Positions 12,307 to 13,740 of a DNA stretch of 13,740 nt are shown here, in pieces. The number at the start of each line of letters is the position of its first letter. Position 1 is the first letter of the stretch. The stretch comes from Chloroflexota bacterium (lineage in GTDB: Bacteria; Chloroflexota; Dehalococcoidia; GIF9; UBA5629). The stretch is taken from positions 1-13,740 of the forward strand of contig JAPLHM010000015.1 in assembly GCA_026389635.1 (NCBI GenBank). Reading direction: 5' to 3'. A model generated the notes under the pieces. It was not told the DNA's origin. It made no database searches and saw nothing but the letters and a program-made list of their open reading frames with translations. Made by a program: the position numbers and the translations under genes.

Positions 12307-13740
12307 GCCGGTCCGCTGCTCCCCAACCGCGCCATCTCTTCCCCGACTAAGCTGTCCTCCAACTTAATAATCAGCGCCTGCGGTTGCGGCAGGGCCGTGC
12401 CCGGCAAGGGCATCTGCAGGGCCCAGCCTGCATCGTGTATATCTCCCTCGAAGCCCAGGTAAGAGTGGAGCTTCTGAGAAGTGAACGGCAGGTAGGGGTA
12501 TAACATGGTTTTCAGGGCCGATATGGCGGCAATGGCAGTGTACACAGATCTCCCGGCCGCCTGGCGGTCCTGCTTGATCATCTTCCAGGGCGCGGTGTCG
12601 TCGAGGAAGCGGTTGACATCCTGCGCCAGGGCCATGGCAACTTTGAGCCCCTCCTTGAAATGGCAGCGGTCAAGCTGGCTGCCGACCTGGTCAAGGGCAT
12701 TGCGCGCCTTCTGAATCAGGGCTTTGCCGGCCTCGTCCATATCACCTGGATCGGGCACGGAGGCATTGAAGTTGCGGTAGTTGAAAGACAGCACGCGATG
12801 CACCAGGTTGCCGTAGGTCGCCACAAGTTCATCGTTGTTCTTACGCAGGAACTCGTGCCATGAGAAATCCATATCGCCGGTCTCCGGCATGTTGATGGAG
12901 AGGTAATAGCGCAGCGGGTCCGGATCATAGCGCTGCAGGAAATCGGGCAGCCATACGGCCCAGTTGCGGCTTTTAGATAGCCGCTTTCCCTCGACCGTGA
13001 GGAACTCGTTGGCAGGCACATCGTAAGGCAGGCTGAGGCCGCCGTAGCCCATCAGCATGGCCGGCCAGATAATTGTGTGGAACGGTATGTTATCTTTGCC
13101 TATAAAATAGTAGGCCCGGTTCTCGCCCGTCCAGAAAGGCTTCCAGGCGTCGTTATCCCCCTGAAGCGAAGCCCACTCACGGCTGGCCGACAAATACCCG
13201 ATAACCGCCTCAAACCAAACATAAATGCGTTTTTTTTCAAACCCGGGTTGGGGCACGGTCACGCCCCACTCGATATCGCGGGTTATGGCCCTGTCCTTGA
13301 GGCCACCCTCTAAAAATCCGATGGTGAAGTTCTGCACGTTCTGGCGCCAGTAGTCCTTGTCTCCCACCCACTTCCTGAGCTGCTCCTCGAATGCGCTCAG
13401 ATTGAGGAAGTAATGCTCCGAGTTCTCGAACCTGGGCGTGGATGAGCAGGTGCGGCAGCGCACGACGATGAGGTCGCTGGGGTTCAGGGTGTGGCCGCAG
13501 TTATCGCACTGGTCGCCCCTGGCGGCATTGAAATTGCAGTTGGGGCAGGTTCCCTCGACGTAGCGGTCGGGAAGTGAGCGCTTGCAATTGGGGCAGTATG
13601 CCTGCGGCATAGAGCCTTTATAGATGTAACCTTTCCGAAGCAGGCTGAGGAAGATATCGTGCGTAACCGCAGCATGATTGGCCGTGTCGGTGGTGGTGAA
13701 GAGGTCAAACGAGATACCCAGCTTCTGCCAGCTTTCCAGG
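12303..13740 (-). CDS. metG: Methionyl-tRNA synthetase, 5' end outside window
   Basis: MetRS charges tRNA-Met and initiator tRNA with methionine. The window holds the last 478 residues; the frame is open to the right edge and begins LESWQKLGISFDLF, TTTDTANHAAV and GYIYKGS, so the catalytic HIGH motif lies just outside. Four Cys pairs (CPNC, CPNC, CDNC, CRTC) between 13590 and 13440 show the double zinc-knuckle connective domain. YVWFEAVIGYLSASREW, the KMSKS-loop variant KRLSKS (about 12969-12986) and the helical anticodon-binding domain with WQKL-type contacts follow. The protein ends shortly after the anticodon domain, with no C-terminal OB-fold tRNA-binding domain. An ATG at 13610 is internal, not a start. 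The polyprenyl synthase gene follows by an ATGA overlap. Confidence 0.96.
   Translation of the reverse strand, partial: LESWQKLGISFDLFTTTDTANHAAVTHDIFLSLLRKGYIYKGSMPQAYCPNCKRSLPDRYVEGTCPNCNFNAARGDQCDNCGHTLNPSDLIVVRCRTCSSTPRFENSEHYFLNLSAFEEQLRKWVGDKDYWRQNVQNFTIGFLEGGLKDRAITRDIEWGVTVPQPGFEKKRIYVWFEAVIGYLSASREWASLQGDNDAWKPFWTGENRAYYFIGKDNIPFHTIIWPAMLMGYGGLSLPYDVPANEFLTVEGKRLSKSRNWAVWLPDFLQRYDPDPLRYYLSINMPETGDMDFSWHEFLRKNNDELVATYGNLVHRVLSFNYRNFNASVPDPGDMDEAGKALIQKARNALDQVGSQLDRCHFKEGLKVAMALAQDVNRFLDDTAPWKMIKQDRQAAGRSVYTAIAAISALKTMLYPYLPFTSQKLHSYLGFEGDIHDAGWALQMPLPGTALPQPQALIIKLEDSLVGEEMARLGSSGPA

Noticed and set aside
13484..13708. Separate minus-strand frame overlapping metG
   Set aside because: It is a frame shadow of metG, which is open to the window edge and carries the conserved MetRS motifs.

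Overview
The window is a stretch of bacterial chromosome, roughly 55% GC by eye, made almost entirely of housekeeping genes with one small accessory patch (the Fic gene and its flanks). Gene content (MEP-pathway ispE, long bacterial SRP RNA with an Alu domain, ThiL-TsaE-TsaB run, FtsH, MetRS with two zinc knuckles) and protein flavour recall Chloroflexota, possibly Dehalococcoidia. That placement is inference from memory, not a search result. I see no prophage, insertion sequence, CRISPR array, tRNA or rRNA.

Left part, minus strand (1-2336): a large-type SRP RNA (ffs, about 1298-1566) with a clear promoter, then rsmA only about 10 bases beyond the RNA's 3' end, then ispE overlapping the rsmA stop and running off the window. 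Upstream of the SRP promoter lies a metallophosphoesterase gene.

Accessory patch (2337-4254, plus strand): a Fic AMPylase with a built-in inhibitory helix and C-terminal winged helix, preceded by a possible 23-codon ORF that overlaps its start as ATGA, and followed immediately by a 130-base cluster of inverted repeats sharing the element TAGCGTACCAT. After this comes a gamma-glutamylcyclotransferase-like gene.

Middle (4264-8549): on the minus strand a zinc-ribbon membrane protein and a membrane-anchored cyclophilin; divergent from them, plus strand, thiL-tsaE-tsaB (thiamine diphosphate synthesis and the t6A tRNA modification partners), then ndk. ndk meets rsfS tail to tail with an 11-base overlap. 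rsfS appears to start at a CTG codon.

Right part (8550-13740): a MarR regulator and ftsH on the plus strand; ftsH converges with a minus-strand pair metG (5' end outside the window) and a long-chain polyprenyl diphosphate synthase, coupled by an ATGA overlap.

Regulation: four genes (metallophosphoesterase, thiL, rsfS, ftsH) carry the extended -10 element TGnTATAAT; at thiL and the metallophosphoesterase it sits so close to the ATG that the mRNA should be leaderless or nearly so. Convergent gene pairs are packed with no recognisable intrinsic terminators between them. The most unusual signals are the Fic-linked inverted-repeat cluster, the CTG start of rsfS, the leaderless-type promoters and the SRP RNA/rsmA junction. 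I did not find evidence for a wholly new system.
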